From Yersinia artesiana (lineage in GTDB: Bacteria > Pseudomonadota > Gammaproteobacteria > Enterobacterales > Enterobacteriaceae), in assembly GCF_902726545.1 (NCBI RefSeq), contig NZ_CACVAD010000042.1:1-40214 (forward strand): a DNA stretch of 40,214 nucleotides, given 5' to 3'. The notes under the pieces are model-generated. The model was not told the origin of the DNA, did not search any database, and saw only the letters and a list, made by a program, of their open reading frames with translations. The position numbers and the translations under genes were made by a program. The first letter of the stretch is position 1. Every line of letters starts with the position of its first letter. Positions 30,614 through 39,184 of this stretch are shown here, one piece after another.

Positions 30614-31624
30614 ATGACATCGTTAACCCACATCCCTGCGAACATGGTCGCCATTGAAATTACTCAACCTGGCGGCCCCGAAGTCTTAACGCCCATTCAG
30701 CGGCCAACACCAATGCCCGCCGCGGGTGAAATTTTAGTGAAGGTTGCAGCCGCAGGAGTTAATCGCCCCGATGTCATGCAACGCCGAGGTCAATATGCTC
30801 CCCCGCCAGGGGCCTCCGATATCCCAGGATTAGAGATTGCAGGTGTTGTGATTGCGGTCGCTGCTGATGTCACACGATTTAACATTGGCGACAAGGTGTG
30901 TGGATTAATCGCAGGCGGCGGCTATGCCCAGTATTGTGTTATCCATGAAACCAATGCCTTACATGTCCCACAAGGCCTGACTGAAATCGAAGCTGCTGCA
31001 CTACCAGAAACTTTCTTTACTGTGTGGACGAACCTATTCCAGCGTGGTCATTTTACTGCGGGTGAAAGCGTATTAATCCACGGTGGCTCTTCCGGAATAG
31101 GCACCACTGCTATACTACTCAGTAAAGCATTTGGTGCTAAAACCGTGATAGTCACCGTGGGATCAGAAGAAAAACGGCAAGCATGCCTGACATTAGGTGC
31201 CAACATCGCCATTAACTATCACACTGAAGACTTTGTTGCCGAGACTAAACGAGCCACCGCGGGGAAAGGTGCTGATGTTATTGTGGATTTAATTGCGGGT
31301 GATTATGTCGCACGTAACTATGAAGCTGCCGCAATGAATGGTCGGATCGTGCAGATTGGCACCCAGAATGGGCATGCTAAGGACCTGAATCTGATGTTAA
31401 TGTTGCTAAAACGCCTGACTCACACCGGATCAACATTGCGCTCGCGTACTGTGGCAGAAAAAGCGCTTATCGCTAAAGAACTGGAACAACAAGTTTGGCC
31501 ATTGCTGGGAGCTGGGACAATGAAACCACAAATCTTTCAGACTTTCCCACTGAAAGATGCGGCAAAAGCCCATGAATTGATGGAAAGCAGCACACATATT
31601 GGTAAAATTGTCCTGACTGCTTAA
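30614..31624 (+). CDS. NAD(P)H:quinone oxidoreductase, PIG3/QorA type
   Basis: The 336-residue protein is a zinc-free member of the medium-chain dehydrogenase superfamily. GVNRPDVMQRRGQY and the glutamate in LPETFFTVW are typical of the PIG3 quinone-oxidoreductase branch. The NADPH-binding loop reads HGGSSGIGTTA. The likely role is reduction of quinones or reactive alkenals in the cytoplasm; the substrate is unknown. ATG 30614 follows AAGAGG; M11 (MVAIEITQPGG) is a possible shorter start. It is single, 249 bases after the SgrR-family gene. Confidence 0.85.
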   Translation: MTSLTHIPANMVAIEITQPGGPEVLTPIQRPTPMPAAGEILVKVAAAGVNRPDVMQRRGQYAPPPGASDIPGLEIAGVVIAVAADVTRFNIGDKVCGLIAGGGYAQYCVIHETNALHVPQGLTEIEAAALPETFFTVWTNLFQRGHFTAGESVLIHGGSSGIGTTAILLSKAFGAKTVIVTVGSEEKRQACLTLGANIAINYHTEDFVAETKRATAGKGADVIVDLIAGDYVARNYEAAAMNGRIVQIGTQNGHAKDLNLMLMLLKRLTHTGSTLRSRTVAEKALIAKELEQQVWPLLGAGTMKPQIFQTFPLKDAAKAHELMESSTHIGKIVLTA

Positions 31625-31658
31625 GTTTGTTCAGAACTACAATTATCCATGCCATGAG

Positions 31659-31709
31659 AATTCATCAGGTGAAATTGAAACATAAGTGCTTGTTTTCACC
31701 TGATGAATT
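31659..31709. repeat. Perfect 16-bp inverted repeat before ylaC
   Basis: AATTCATCAGGTGAAA (31659-31674) and TTTCACCTGATGAATT (31694-31709) are exact complements with a 19-base loop. It begins 34 bases after the quinone-reductase stop. It has no T run. It may end or protect that transcript, bind a dimeric regulator, or be a relic of a mobile element. Confidence 0.6.
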
Positions 31710-31861
31710 AATAGGAATTCTACATTATCGCCTATCCGGCCATAACAGTTTTACTAACTAATTAATCAAACTGATATACCTTAAATTTAACCTTTCATGT
31801 TATTCTATAACAAACCGCTATGGTTTAACTTATATGAGTTATTCATCACAAGGTCATAATT

Positions 31862-32395
31862 ATGGACATAATTAAAAAAATATTAATCGACGACATCGCA
31901 AGAATAAATCAGAAAGAAAAAAGAGATGGTCGGTTAAAATTTAACAGCGATTTTGTCTACAAGCATCCCTATCTTTGCCTTGCAATGTTGATATCATACT
32001 TTTTTGTTCTAGTTTTGATGTACTTAACCCCATATTTTGGCACTGGCTACATGGTTGCCTTTACCGTTTTCTTTGTTTTGATGTCTGCTATTCTCATGAT
32101 GGAAATCAAACCCGTGTTTAAATTTGAGGATATTGGCATCCTCGATTTACGTGTTTGTTATAACGGCGAATGGTTCTTTAGCCGTGCATTATCGACACAA
32201 GCAATTGATGAAATATTAAATAACAAAAATATCAGTGATGACTTTAAAATTCGCTTCAAACATATTATTAGCAATAAAGGCGAAATAGATTTTTACGATG
32301 TCTATGATTTGGCCTATCTGCAAAAAAAGTCTATACGCCCCAATGAACCCAACCAAACTGCATCATTAGCCAGTACCTCTGCTATCAGGCAATAA
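31862..32395 (+). CDS. ylaC: YlaC family inner-membrane protein
   Basis: The 177-residue product resembles E. coli YlaC (156 aa), a protein of unknown function. Two adjacent transmembrane segments (about residues 41-60 and 65-83) follow a basic N-terminal region, and the conserved stretch FEDIGILDLRVCYNGEWF comes next. The C terminus, with KGEIDFYDVYDLAY, should face the cytoplasm. A Thr/Ser-rich tail beyond it makes the protein longer than in E. coli. It stands alone, flanked by hairpins. Confidence 0.85.
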   Translation: MDIIKKILIDDIARINQKEKRDGRLKFNSDFVYKHPYLCLAMLISYFFVLVLMYLTPYFGTGYMVAFTVFFVLMSAILMMEIKPVFKFEDIGILDLRVCYNGEWFFSRALSTQAIDEILNNKNISDDFKIRFKHIISNKGEIDFYDVYDLAYLQKKSIRPNEPNQTASLASTSAIRQ

Positions 32396-32418
32396 TGATA
32401 AGTATCCTGCATCATTTG

Positions 32419-32442
32419 ACCCTGCTGAATCCTCAGCAGGGT
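32419..32442 (+). terminator. Hairpin after ylaC
   Basis: ACCCTGCTGA and TCAGCAGGGT form a perfect 10-bp stem with loop ATCC, 24 bases after the ylaC stop. The following bases are not T-rich, so efficiency is uncertain. Confidence 0.6.
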
Positions 32443-32564
32443 ATACAAGAAAACTCACCTTTTATTGACCAAACCCATCATATTTCTTAGGAAAGAATCA
32501 TTAGCAAATTAAAATGATGCCTATAATAATGTTATTGTTTTTTAATAATAAAAGGCACATAGGC

Positions 32565-33023
32565 ATGGACAAGATTGATGAACAATTGATTGCCATTTTA
32601 GCGAAAAATGCGCGAATATCTCTGAAAGACCTTTCACAGCAAGTCAACCTCTCATCCCCGAGCACTTCCGAGCGTCTACGGCGTCTCGAAGAACGTCGTA
32701 TCATTCGTAGCTACACGCTCGATTTGGACCAGCAAGCATTCGGCTACAATTTGCAAGCTATCGTACGGGTCAAACCCTTAGCAGGAATGCTGCGTATGGC
32801 AGAAGTGATGATTCAAGAAACGCCAGAATGTGTTGAGTGTGACAAAGTGACCGGTGACGATTGTTTCATTAGCCGCTTATATATTCATTCTATGGAACAA
32901 TTGGATACAATCATTGATCGCTGGTCAGATTATGCCGAAATACAGACATCAATCGTCAAATCCTCCCCAATCATGCGACGGTTACCCCCCTTAGTGACGT
33001 TGCCCAGGGAAAGTAAAATCTGA
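32565..33023 (+). CDS. Lrp/AsnC-family transcriptional regulator
   Basis: The 152-residue protein has the N-terminal winged helix-turn-helix (ARISLKDLSQQVNLSSPSTS, about residues 17-36) and the C-terminal RAM ligand-binding domain (ECVECDKVTGDDCFI and YAEIQTSIVKS). The start ATG 32565 gives the family N terminus MDKIDEQLIAILAKNAR; upstream in-frame methionines fall in AT-rich non-coding sequence. It lies 79 bases before kdoO on the same strand. The ligand and targets are unknown. It is one of several Lrp-like paralogs expected in enterobacteria, distinct from Lrp and AsnC themselves. Confidence 0.88.
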   Translation: MDKIDEQLIAILAKNARISLKDLSQQVNLSSPSTSERLRRLEERRIIRSYTLDLDQQAFGYNLQAIVRVKPLAGMLRMAEVMIQETPECVECDKVTGDDCFISRLYIHSMEQLDTIIDRWSDYAEIQTSIVKSSPIMRRLPPLVTLPRESKI

Positions 33024-33050
33024 AATCTGTACCCTACCCCTCAGTTTATC

Positions 33051-33056
33051 TATAAT
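33051..33056 (+). promoter_or_regulatory. -10 element upstream of kdoO
   Basis: A consensus TATAAT lies 46 bases before the kdoO ATG and 27 bases after the Lrp-family stop, so kdoO probably has its own promoter. A single GTTTA half site precedes it. No complete PhoP box is present. Confidence 0.45.
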
Positions 33057-33102
33057 AACGAGTTATGCTTTACACAAATAACATTATAGAAGCGAATAAT
33101 TG

Positions 33103-34005
33103 ATGGATAATAGTCAAAGTCACGCGTCGGATTCATCGATTCTTACGCTCCCCTATACCCGTTGGGGTCAAGATAATGTGCAAAATTCCAGCGCTGTCGA
33201 GGCCCTGGAGCAGGGTAAAGTGCTTTTCCTGCCTCATCTGGCATTTGAATTGAGCGAAGAGGAAAAACAGCTACTTAACCCTGCACTGGTTGACACTAAA
33301 CGCAAAAATATCAGTTTTAAACCGTTGGACGGCACGCTAACAGGTGTCACTGATGAAAGCAAAGTGGCATTAACGCGTCAGTTGCTGGAGCGCTATTATC
33401 AGAGCTGCCTTAGTCTGGTGAATCAATTACTACCGGAGTATACCTCCACACTACGCAGCCCGACCAATAGCCTGCGCTTGCATCCGGTTACCGCCTGGCG
33501 CGATAAAACATCGTGGCGGAAAGATGATAGCCGTTTGCATGTTGATGCTTTCCCTTCGCGGCCTAATTATGGTGAGCGGATCATGCGCATTTTTACCAAT
33601 ATCAACCCGCATAATGAACCCCGTTCGTGGCGTGTAGGCGAAGACTTTACGCAATTAGCCCGTCGCTATTTACCGCAACTCGATAGCTATTCTCCTGTCA
33701 GCAGTTGGTTGCAGCATAAAGTCGGGATCACCAAGCGCCGTAGGAGCCATTACGATCATCTGATGCTTCAGCTACATGATAAAATGAAATCAGATGCCGA
33801 CTACCAAAAAAATGGCGTGCAGCAAGCTGTTGATTTCCCATCAGGTAGTAGTTGGATCTGTTTTTCAGATCAAACACCTCATGCGGCGATGGGCGGGCAA
33901 TTTATGTTAGAACAAACATTCCTTCTGCCCGTTGAAGGGATGAAAGACCCTCAGCAATCCCCGCTAAAAATACTGGAATCATTAACGCAGAAGCCACTGA
34001 TATAA
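33103..34005 (+). CDS. kdoO: Kdo 3-hydroxylase (Fe(II)/2-oxoglutarate dioxygenase)
   Basis: KdoO hydroxylates the outer Kdo sugar of lipopolysaccharide to Ko; the activity is established for Yersinia pestis and Burkholderia ambifaria enzymes. The 300-residue product has the iron triad of 2-oxoglutarate dioxygenases: H146 and D148 in RLHVDAF, and H260 in SDQTPHAAMG. R160 or R162 may help bind 2-oxoglutarate. I chose ATG 33103; TTG 33100 directly before it is possible. It acts at the cytoplasmic membrane on Kdo2-lipid A. The preceding Lrp-family gene may regulate it. Confidence 0.85.
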   Translation: MDNSQSHASDSSILTLPYTRWGQDNVQNSSAVEALEQGKVLFLPHLAFELSEEEKQLLNPALVDTKRKNISFKPLDGTLTGVTDESKVALTRQLLERYYQSCLSLVNQLLPEYTSTLRSPTNSLRLHPVTAWRDKTSWRKDDSRLHVDAFPSRPNYGERIMRIFTNINPHNEPRSWRVGEDFTQLARRYLPQLDSYSPVSSWLQHKVGITKRRRSHYDHLMLQLHDKMKSDADYQKNGVQQAVDFPSGSSWICFSDQTPHAAMGGQFMLEQTFLLPVEGMKDPQQSPLKILESLTQKPLI

Positions 34006-34029
34006 CATATTGCTTACTGTTGCCGACTG

Positions 34030-34078
34030 CCGATTGAAATTCTGCTGACAAAGTGGATTTTCAGTCGGTATATTTCCT
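34030..34078 (+). terminator. Candidate terminator after kdoO
   Basis: CCGATTGAAA (34030-34039) pairs with TTTCAGTCGG (34059-34068) with one G-T pair; the loop is long (19 bases). A weakly T-rich tail follows. Confidence 0.45.
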
Positions 34079-34222
34079 CAAAAAAAATGCTTATACGACT
34101 TGATCACTGATAAAAAAATAAATATCATTTTTCGCAGTATGTAAGCCAACTCCATAATATTTAGGTGTGAACATTGCGCCCGGCAGTTATTGAACCTTAT
34201 CAGATAACTATTGGAGGTTAAT

Positions 34223-34423
34223 ATGGTTAAGGTCTATGACAGAAACAGAAACCAAATTATTCCTGGCAAACGTGTGATGGTCGCACAAACTGGGGAAATT
34301 GACGTAGCAAAAGCTATTCATGCCGAAGGTCTGGCACCGGTACAGGCAGAGCGTGCGCCGGTTGTAGAGTTACAACATACCGGTGAACGCTATGTGCCTT
34401 TCGATTTAGTCAGACTCGGTTAA
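34223..34423 (+). CDS. ydfZ: YdfZ family protein
   Basis: The 66-residue product resembles E. coli YdfZ (67 aa), once described as a putative selenium-binding protein; its role is unknown. Shared features are the start YDRNRNQI, the block GKRVMVAQTGE and the end PFDLVRLG. ATG 34223 follows GGAGG at 34213-34217; the in-frame TTG at 34211 overlaps that site and is unlikely. E. coli ydfZ is activated by FNR. Upstream here only a half site, TTGAT at 34100, is present, so anaerobic control is unproven. A strong terminator follows. Confidence 0.82.
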   Translation: MVKVYDRNRNQIIPGKRVMVAQTGEIDVAKAIHAEGLAPVQAERAPVVELQHTGERYVPFDLVRLG

Positions 34424-34487
34424 TCGTATTTAAATGTAGTACTTCCGCTAATTACAACTTTGCTTTCAGTGCGTTAGTCACTTTATT

Positions 34488-34530
34488 GCCGGGGCTTTTC
34501 TGTATTTGTCAGAAAACTCCGGCTTTTTTT
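34488..34530 (+). terminator. Intrinsic terminator after ydfZ
   Basis: GCCGGGGCTTTTCTG and CAGAAAACTCCGGC form a long, nearly perfect stem with loop TATTTGT, followed by T7 (34524-34530). Confidence 0.88.
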
Positions 34531-34662
34531 AGTTATATAACGCAAACTATTATCAAGTTGAAAATAATAATAGATAGCAATAAGCCCATGGCATAAGATC
34601 CTATTACAAAATGGACTTTTACCTTCCCCGACCGATATTAATGAGCATCAGATAGGTTCAGC

Positions 34663-35988
34663 TTAAATATGGCAAGCTGGCTCTATCACTTGAGCAACTT
34701 TCTTTTGGAAGGTCCCAAGTTGACAAAGTTTGTTATCACCTTCGTTCTCACAACCTTCAATGGTAATTGGCACAATTCTAGCTGGGTTGTTTTGCAGATC
34801 TAATTTCTCGGCATTTCGCAGCTGATCCATCGTTTGATAGAACATTTTCACGGCGACATAACGCTGATGATTATCTGGGTTCTGCCATAGTTCAAAGACT
34901 AGTCCGCCACCAGGAGGGGTATTATCAGGTTGTTGAGGTAATTGCCAATTGGCCCCTAACATACCGGCGATATTAGCAATATTAGTGTCATGCCCGCCGA
35001 GGAACAGCAATTTGGTTTGCGGTGATAGTGGCAATGTTTGCCCTTGAGCATCGCGTTGCAGCACCAATGCCGTATCAATTTGTTGCAACAGCGGCGTTCC
35101 TTTATGGCGAGCGATATAAGGGGTTTTGGCCATCAAATCAAATTGCGCATTGTGCAACGACAATAACGAAACCCAGTTATCTTCACCACTGAGGCGGTGC
35201 CAGGCCACATCCGGCATAGCTTGCGAGTTTTGTAACAGGAAAATTTCACCCAATGTCGACGATAGTGCCAATGGCCCGCTCAGCGAGACTTTAGTTCCTT
35301 TCTTGTTTACCGTGATTTCGTTTACTGCAAAAGTCGCAAAATCACACGTTTTTCCATTTTGTTGCAGTGACTGACAATAAGGTGAAGCTGTAAAATTCAG
35401 TACCTCGCCCATCTGAGCAAAAGGCTTGGCATAACGCTGACTTAGCTCACTCAATGGCCCGCCCAATCGTTCTTCAACAGCCTGATGTGTTTTCGCTGAG
35501 TCCAGTTTACAGACCCCCGCTTCAACGGTATGAAACAGTGGGTCAACTTTCTTCAAATCCGCCTGATTGTGTACTTTTAGGCCACATCCTGGCGCAATCC
35601 CGTCCAAAAATGCCTGTCCGGTTAGGCGGGTTCGTTGGTCAACATCCGCCTGTGCATAGACGGCCCCATCTACTGGACACCCCGCAGATAACAACCCTTG
35701 GCTGCGGAAATAATCACCATAAAATCCTCCCATCAATGTCACTAACTCAGCCCCCCGTGGCGTCAAATAGCCCGCTTTTACCGGCCATTGGGGCCATTTA
35801 TCAGGTGTCACATCATTCATTAGCTGGGTTTGTTTTGTCGGGGAACGAACACCATGGCGACTCAAAATAACCACGCGCTCCAAAGTGTAGCCAGTCGGCG
35901 GTGTAACAATCGGGGCAGCACCTGCTGTAAAACAACCCATTATCAAAGTGAGTGCGGATAAGTGCAGATATTTGTTTGCAACTGACAT
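34663..35988 (-). CDS. appA: AppA-type periplasmic phytase / histidine acid phosphatase
   Basis: The enzyme hydrolyses phytate and other phosphomonoesters in the periplasm at acid pH. The 441-residue precursor has a signal peptide with a hydrophobic core LSALTLIMGCF and likely cleavage near residue 24 (TAGA). The histidine-phosphatase motif RHGVRSPT starts at R44 with nucleophile H45, and the proton donor is D334 in GGHDTN. Several cysteine pairs are conserved with E. coli AppA (432 aa). Phytases of about this length are known from several Yersinia species. It is monocistronic and divergent from glgC. Confidence 0.92.
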   Translation of the reverse strand: MSVANKYLHLSALTLIMGCFTAGAAPIVTPPTGYTLERVVILSRHGVRSPTKQTQLMNDVTPDKWPQWPVKAGYLTPRGAELVTLMGGFYGDYFRSQGLLSAGCPVDGAVYAQADVDQRTRLTGQAFLDGIAPGCGLKVHNQADLKKVDPLFHTVEAGVCKLDSAKTHQAVEERLGGPLSELSQRYAKPFAQMGEVLNFTASPYCQSLQQNGKTCDFATFAVNEITVNKKGTKVSLSGPLALSSTLGEIFLLQNSQAMPDVAWHRLSGEDNWVSLLSLHNAQFDLMAKTPYIARHKGTPLLQQIDTALVLQRDAQGQTLPLSPQTKLLFLGGHDTNIANIAGMLGANWQLPQQPDNTPPGGGLVFELWQNPDNHQRYVAVKMFYQTMDQLRNAEKLDLQNNPARIVPITIEGCENEGDNKLCQLGTFQKKVAQVIEPACHI

Positions 35989-36319
35989 AATTTTATATCC
36001 TTATTAAAACTACGAATATTTTTGCCCTATCGAGTATGGTCGACGATCGCTGGCCTCACAATGCGGAAATACAACAAACATCCGCTTCAAATGGGGCAGA
36101 AGGACGAAAAATTTTAAGCTGGAACGCGCTAAACTTGATTCGCTTCTCATTGTTAGAACGATATTTAGCCGATTATGTTATTAACAACACTAATACTTAA
36201 AGGAGGTATAAACCCGCACTATCAATCCGGTCACTGGCCGGACAGTATTTAGCGCAATAGGGTTGATGGATATGGCCCGTCATCCAGCGGCTATACATAC
36301 AAATTATAAGGAGTCTGAC
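35989..36319. other. appA-glgC divergent spacer, no gene seen
   Basis: These 331 bases hold the promoters of two divergent genes. An AGGAGG at about 36202 is not followed by a start codon at a usable distance, and a short inverted repeat (TCCGG and CCGGA near 36226) follows it. No operator or small gene could be supported. Confidence 0.5.
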
Positions 36320-37597
36320 ATGCGGAAAGCAGGCGATATCGACAGAGTTATGTCAGCCAGACAACTTCCCAATAAAGCCGTAGCCCTGATTCTTGCCGGC
36401 GGCCGCGGCTCACGCCTTAAAGATCTTACGTCTGTCCGGGCAAAACCCGCAGTTCACTTCGGCGGAAAATACCGCATTATCGACTTCGCGCTATCAAATT
36501 GCCTTAATTCGGGCATTCGCCGTATCGGTGTGATAACTCAGTATCAGTCTCATACCTTGGTGCAACATATTCAGCATGGCTGGTCATTTCTCAGTGAAGA
36601 GATGAATGAATTTGTTGATTTATTGCCCGCGCAACAGCGTCAAGGACGAGAACACTGGTACACCGGCACCGCAGATGCGGTTTTCCAGAATCTGGATATT
36701 ATCCGCCGCTATCGTGCTGAATATGTGGTAATTCTGGCAGGCGATCATATCTATAAGATGGATTACTCGCGCATGCTGCTCGATCACGTAGAAAGTGGTG
36801 CGGCTTGTACTGTAGCTTGCATTGAAGTCCCCAAAACGGAAGCGACGGCCTTCGGTGTGATGGAAGTTTCCGAACAGCTACAGGTGAAAATGTTTTGGGA
36901 AAAACCTGAAGATCCCCCTACTCTGCCTGGTAAACCCGATAGCAGTCTGGCCAGCATGGGGATTTATGTTTTCAATGCAGAATTCCTGTTTGGTCTACTT
37001 GAAAGTGATCACGCAGACGAAAACAGCAGCCATGACTTTGGCAAAGATATTCTGCCGAAAATCACCGAACAGGGCCATGTTTGGGCACATCCGTTCTCAT
37101 TATCTTGTGTCTCAACTTCACCTGATGCCCCTGATTATTGGCGTGATGTCGGAACATTAGATGCCTATTGGCAAGCCAACCTCGATCAGGCAGCCATTAC
37201 ACCAGAGCTGGACATGTATGATTCACATTGGCCAATACGCACCTATGCGGAGCCATTGCCGCCAGCAAAATTTGTTCAGGATCGCTCTGGCAGCCACGGT
37301 ATGACCATGAATACATTGGTGTCCGGTGGTTGTTTTATCTCCGGCTCAGTGGTGGTCAACTCGGTATTATTTTCCCGCGTGCGGGTTAATTCATTTTGCA
37401 ATATCGATTCTTGCGTATTACTCCCCGACGTCAATGTGGGCCGCTCTTGCCGGTTACACCGCTGTGTCATAGACCGCGCCAGTACTATCCCCGAAGGCAT
37501 GGTTATTGGTGAAAACGCAGATGAAGATGCTCGCCGTTTTTATCGTTCGGACAGCGGTATTGTGCTGGTCACCCGAGAGATGTTAGCAAAGCTATAA
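36320..37597 (+). CDS. glgC: Glucose-1-phosphate adenylyltransferase, stand-alone copy
   Basis: GlgC makes ADP-glucose from ATP and glucose-1-phosphate, the first committed step of glycogen synthesis. The 425-residue protein aligns with E. coli GlgC (431 aa) without gaps over most of its length, so residue numbers agree. Present are the nucleotide motif GGRGSRL, catalytic D142 in LAGDHIY, K195 in FWEKP for glucose-1-phosphate, and R40, H46 and R52 of the allosteric site. The E. coli activator Lys39 is Val here. The C-terminal left-handed beta helix is complete, but the last few basic residues are missing. ATG 36320 follows AAGGAG; the upstream in-frame ATG lacks a site. No other glg gene is nearby. 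Confidence 0.9.
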   Translation: MRKAGDIDRVMSARQLPNKAVALILAGGRGSRLKDLTSVRAKPAVHFGGKYRIIDFALSNCLNSGIRRIGVITQYQSHTLVQHIQHGWSFLSEEMNEFVDLLPAQQRQGREHWYTGTADAVFQNLDIIRRYRAEYVVILAGDHIYKMDYSRMLLDHVESGAACTVACIEVPKTEATAFGVMEVSEQLQVKMFWEKPEDPPTLPGKPDSSLASMGIYVFNAEFLFGLLESDHADENSSHDFGKDILPKITEQGHVWAHPFSLSCVSTSPDAPDYWRDVGTLDAYWQANLDQAAITPELDMYDSHWPIRTYAEPLPPAKFVQDRSGSHGMTMNTLVSGGCFISGSVVVNSVLFSRVRVNSFCNIDSCVLLPDVNVGRSCRLHRCVIDRASTIPEGMVIGENADEDARRFYRSDSGIVLVTREMLAKL

Positions 37598-37631
37598 CGC
37601 CGGAATGTATCAATGTTGGGACGGGCAGACA

Positions 37632-37659
37632 TGGACAAGTAGGGAATAATTTATATAAT
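37632..37659 (+). promoter_or_regulatory. Sigma70 promoter of the 30-residue membrane protein gene
   Basis: TGGACA (five of six matches to TTGACA) and a perfect TATAAT (37654-37659) are separated by 16 bases. Transcription would start near 37666, about 22 bases before the ATG. Confidence 0.65.
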
Positions 37660-37687
37660 CAGGCCAAACGAATAAAAGGGTCTGAAT

Positions 37688-37780
37688 ATGTCATTTACTG
37701 AATGGGTGATTTTGGGTGTAGTGATTGGTTGTGCTGTTGGTGCCTTACTGAAAATTTTTGGCAAGAAAAAAGACAACTAG
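37688..37780 (+). CDS. Small single-pass membrane protein, 30 residues
   Basis: I do not recognise this gene. It encodes 30 residues: a short polar start MSFTEW, one hydrophobic segment of about 17 residues (VILGVVIGCAVGALLKI) and a basic tail FGKKKDN. The GxxxG-like spacing of glycines could pair helices, and the positive tail predicts a cytoplasmic C terminus. Support for a real gene is that it has its own promoter, an AAAGGG ribosome site eight bases before the ATG, and an intrinsic terminator 25 bases after the stop. It resembles the class of enterobacterial small stress membrane proteins in form only. The opposite strand also has an open frame, which I reject. Confidence 0.65.
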   Translation: MSFTEWVILGVVIGCAVGALLKIFGKKKDN

Positions 37781-37804
37781 CCCTTTCAGTTCCCTTATTA
37801 ATGC

Positions 37805-37830
37805 AAAAGCGGCCATAATCGGCCGCTTTT
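37805..37830. terminator. Bidirectional-type terminator after the small membrane protein gene
   Basis: AAAAGCGGCC and GGCCGCTTTT form a perfect 10-bp stem with loop ATAATC. T4 lies at the end of the hairpin on both strands. Confidence 0.8.
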
Positions 37831-37869
37831 CGTATTGACTGACTTAATCGCAAATTAGTCCAGAAAGGT

Positions 37870-37912
37870 CGGCCGCTAACACAGTTGTCGCTTGAAGTAT
37901 GACGAAGATATA
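37870..37912. repeat. Truncated ERIC end
   Basis: GGCCGCTAACACAGTTGT followed by CTTGAAGTATGACGAAGATATA (ending 37912) matches the distal third of the ERICs in this window. The rest of the element is missing on the left. It lies in the 331-base spacer before mtfA; otherwise that spacer holds nothing I recognise, and the mtfA promoter was not identified. Confidence 0.7.
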
Positions 37913-38161
37913 TCACCTGATTGCGCCCACTTACTGTGATAAGGATCGCTGAATTTTTTTCTATAAGTGCTTGAATAATGAAAGAGCATAAGAAATTTTA
38001 CGCCTCCGCAAGATGAGCTTCTCACTGGTTTTCGAGGTGGCCCTTTCGAGTGCTCGGGTATCTCGCCATGAAACGGTTGCGTTCATGCCCACTTTTGCGG
38101 CATGTTTACAACAACACTTCCTTGCTTTAGACGTTCGAATTATCACTTTGTGAGCAACCTG

Positions 38162-38953
38162 ATGATTAAGTGGCTGTGGAAAGCAAACCAACCGCAAGCG
38201 GAGATGCTTGCACAGTGGCGTGAAGCGCTGAACATTCCCCTATTGGCACCTTTAAATGAGGAGGAACAACAGCGGCTGGTTTCTGTCGCAAGTCACCTGT
38301 TGCAACAAAAACGTCTGGTGCCATTACAAGGGTTAGTATTAACACCGCTAATGCAGGCCCGCCTGACATTGCTATTCGCCCTGCCGGTGATGGAACTGGG
38401 AGCGAAATGGTTAGATGGCTTTCATGAAGTGCTTATTTATCCTTCTCCTTTTGTGGTTGACGACGACTGGCAAGATGATGCAGGCCTGGTTCATTCTGGG
38501 CAAACCGTGCAGTCCGGCCAAAGTTGGGAGCAAGGGCCGATTGTTCTGAACTGGCAAGATATTCAAGATTCATTCGATTTATCAGGCTTTAATCTGGTTA
38601 TCCATGAAGCCGCTCATAAGCTGGATATGCGCAACGGCGGGCACTCAAACGGTGTGCCACCCATTGCTATGCGTGATGTTGCAGCATGGGAATATGACTT
38701 ACATCAGGCGATGGACAATATTCAAGATGAGATAGATATGGTGGGCGTCGATGCTGCCAGTATGGATGCTTACGCCGCCAGTGATCCCGCAGAATGTTTT
38801 GCCGTGTTATCTGAATATTTTTTCAGTGCGCCTGAGCTATTGGAAAACCGTTTCCCAGCGGTGTATCGGCATTTCTGTACTTTCTATCGCCAGGACCCAC
38901 TGTCCAGACTAAAACGGTGGGAAAACGAGAGTCAAAACGCAGATCTTGCTTAA
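38162..38953 (+). CDS. mtfA: Mlc titration factor MtfA
   Basis: MtfA (YeeI) is a zinc peptidase that binds and sequesters the glucose repressor Mlc, raising expression of ptsG. The 263-residue protein has the HEAAH zinc motif ([10 protein letters not shown]), a downstream glutamate ligand region in [14 protein letters not shown], and aligns with E. coli MtfA (265 aa) from [10 protein letters not shown] 38162 is chosen on this basis; 20 further upstream codons are open but lack support. As in E. coli, a tRNA-Asn gene follows. Confidence 0.93.
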   Translation: MIKWLWKANQPQAEMLAQWREALNIPLLAPLNEEEQQRLVSVASHLLQQKRLVPLQGLVLTPLMQARLTLLFALPVMELGAKWLDGFHEVLIYPSPFVVDDDWQDDAGLVHSGQTVQSGQSWEQGPIVLNWQDIQDSFDLSGFNLVIHEAAHKLDMRNGGHSNGVPPIAMRDVAAWEYDLHQAMDNIQDEIDMVGVDAASMDAYAASDPAECFAVLSEYFFSAPELLENRFPAVYRHFCTFYRQDPLSRLKRWENESQNADLA

Positions 38954-39020
38954 TTTAGCCGTTATATGCCCCCGCTTTGCTCAGATGCTGAGCAGTCAAC
39001 CCAAATGTACTAATTTAGCG

Positions 39021-39049
39021 TTGACAGTATCGGGTATGCTAGATATCAT
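39021..39049 (+). promoter_or_regulatory. Promoter of tRNA-Asn
   Basis: A perfect TTGACA (39021-39026), a 17-base spacer and TATCAT (39044-39049), followed by a GC-rich stretch GCGCCCC at the expected start, the pattern of stringently controlled stable-RNA promoters. Confidence 0.85.
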
Positions 39050-39067
39050 GCGCCCCGTTCACACGAT

Positions 39068-39143
39068 TCCTCTGTAGTTCAGTCGGTAGAACGGCGGACT
39101 GTTAATCCGTATGTCACTGGTTCGAGTCCAGTCAGAGGAGCCA
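39068..39143 (+). tRNA. tRNA-Asn (anticodon GUU)
   Basis: The 76-base sequence starts TCCTCTGTAGTTCAG and ends CAGAGGAGCCA with an encoded CCA. The acceptor arms TCCTCTG and CAGAGGA pair, the anticodon loop reads CTGTTAATC with GTT as anticodon, and the T-loop is GGTTCGAGTCC. It is identical, as far as I recall, to E. coli tRNA-Asn. Such genes are the target of the Yersinia high-pathogenicity island, but no integrase follows here. Confidence 0.97.
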
Positions 39144-39151
39144 TATTAGAG

Positions 39152-39184
39152 AAGCCCGCTTAAGGAAACTTAAGCGGGCTTTTT
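39152..39184 (+). terminator. Terminator of tRNA-Asn
   Basis: AAGCCCGCTTAAG (39152-39164) and CTTAAGCGGGCTT (39169-39181) form a perfect 13-bp stem with a GAAA tetraloop, followed by a T run. Confidence 0.92.

Noticed and set aside
34100..34113. TTGATCACTGATAA before ydfZ as an FNR site
   Set aside because: Only the left half matches; the right half GATAA differs from ATCAA at three of five positions.
36202..36320. AGGAGG in the glgC leader as the start of another gene or of a longer GlgC
   Set aside because: No start codon lies at a usable distance, and the family start at 36320 has its own AAGGAG.
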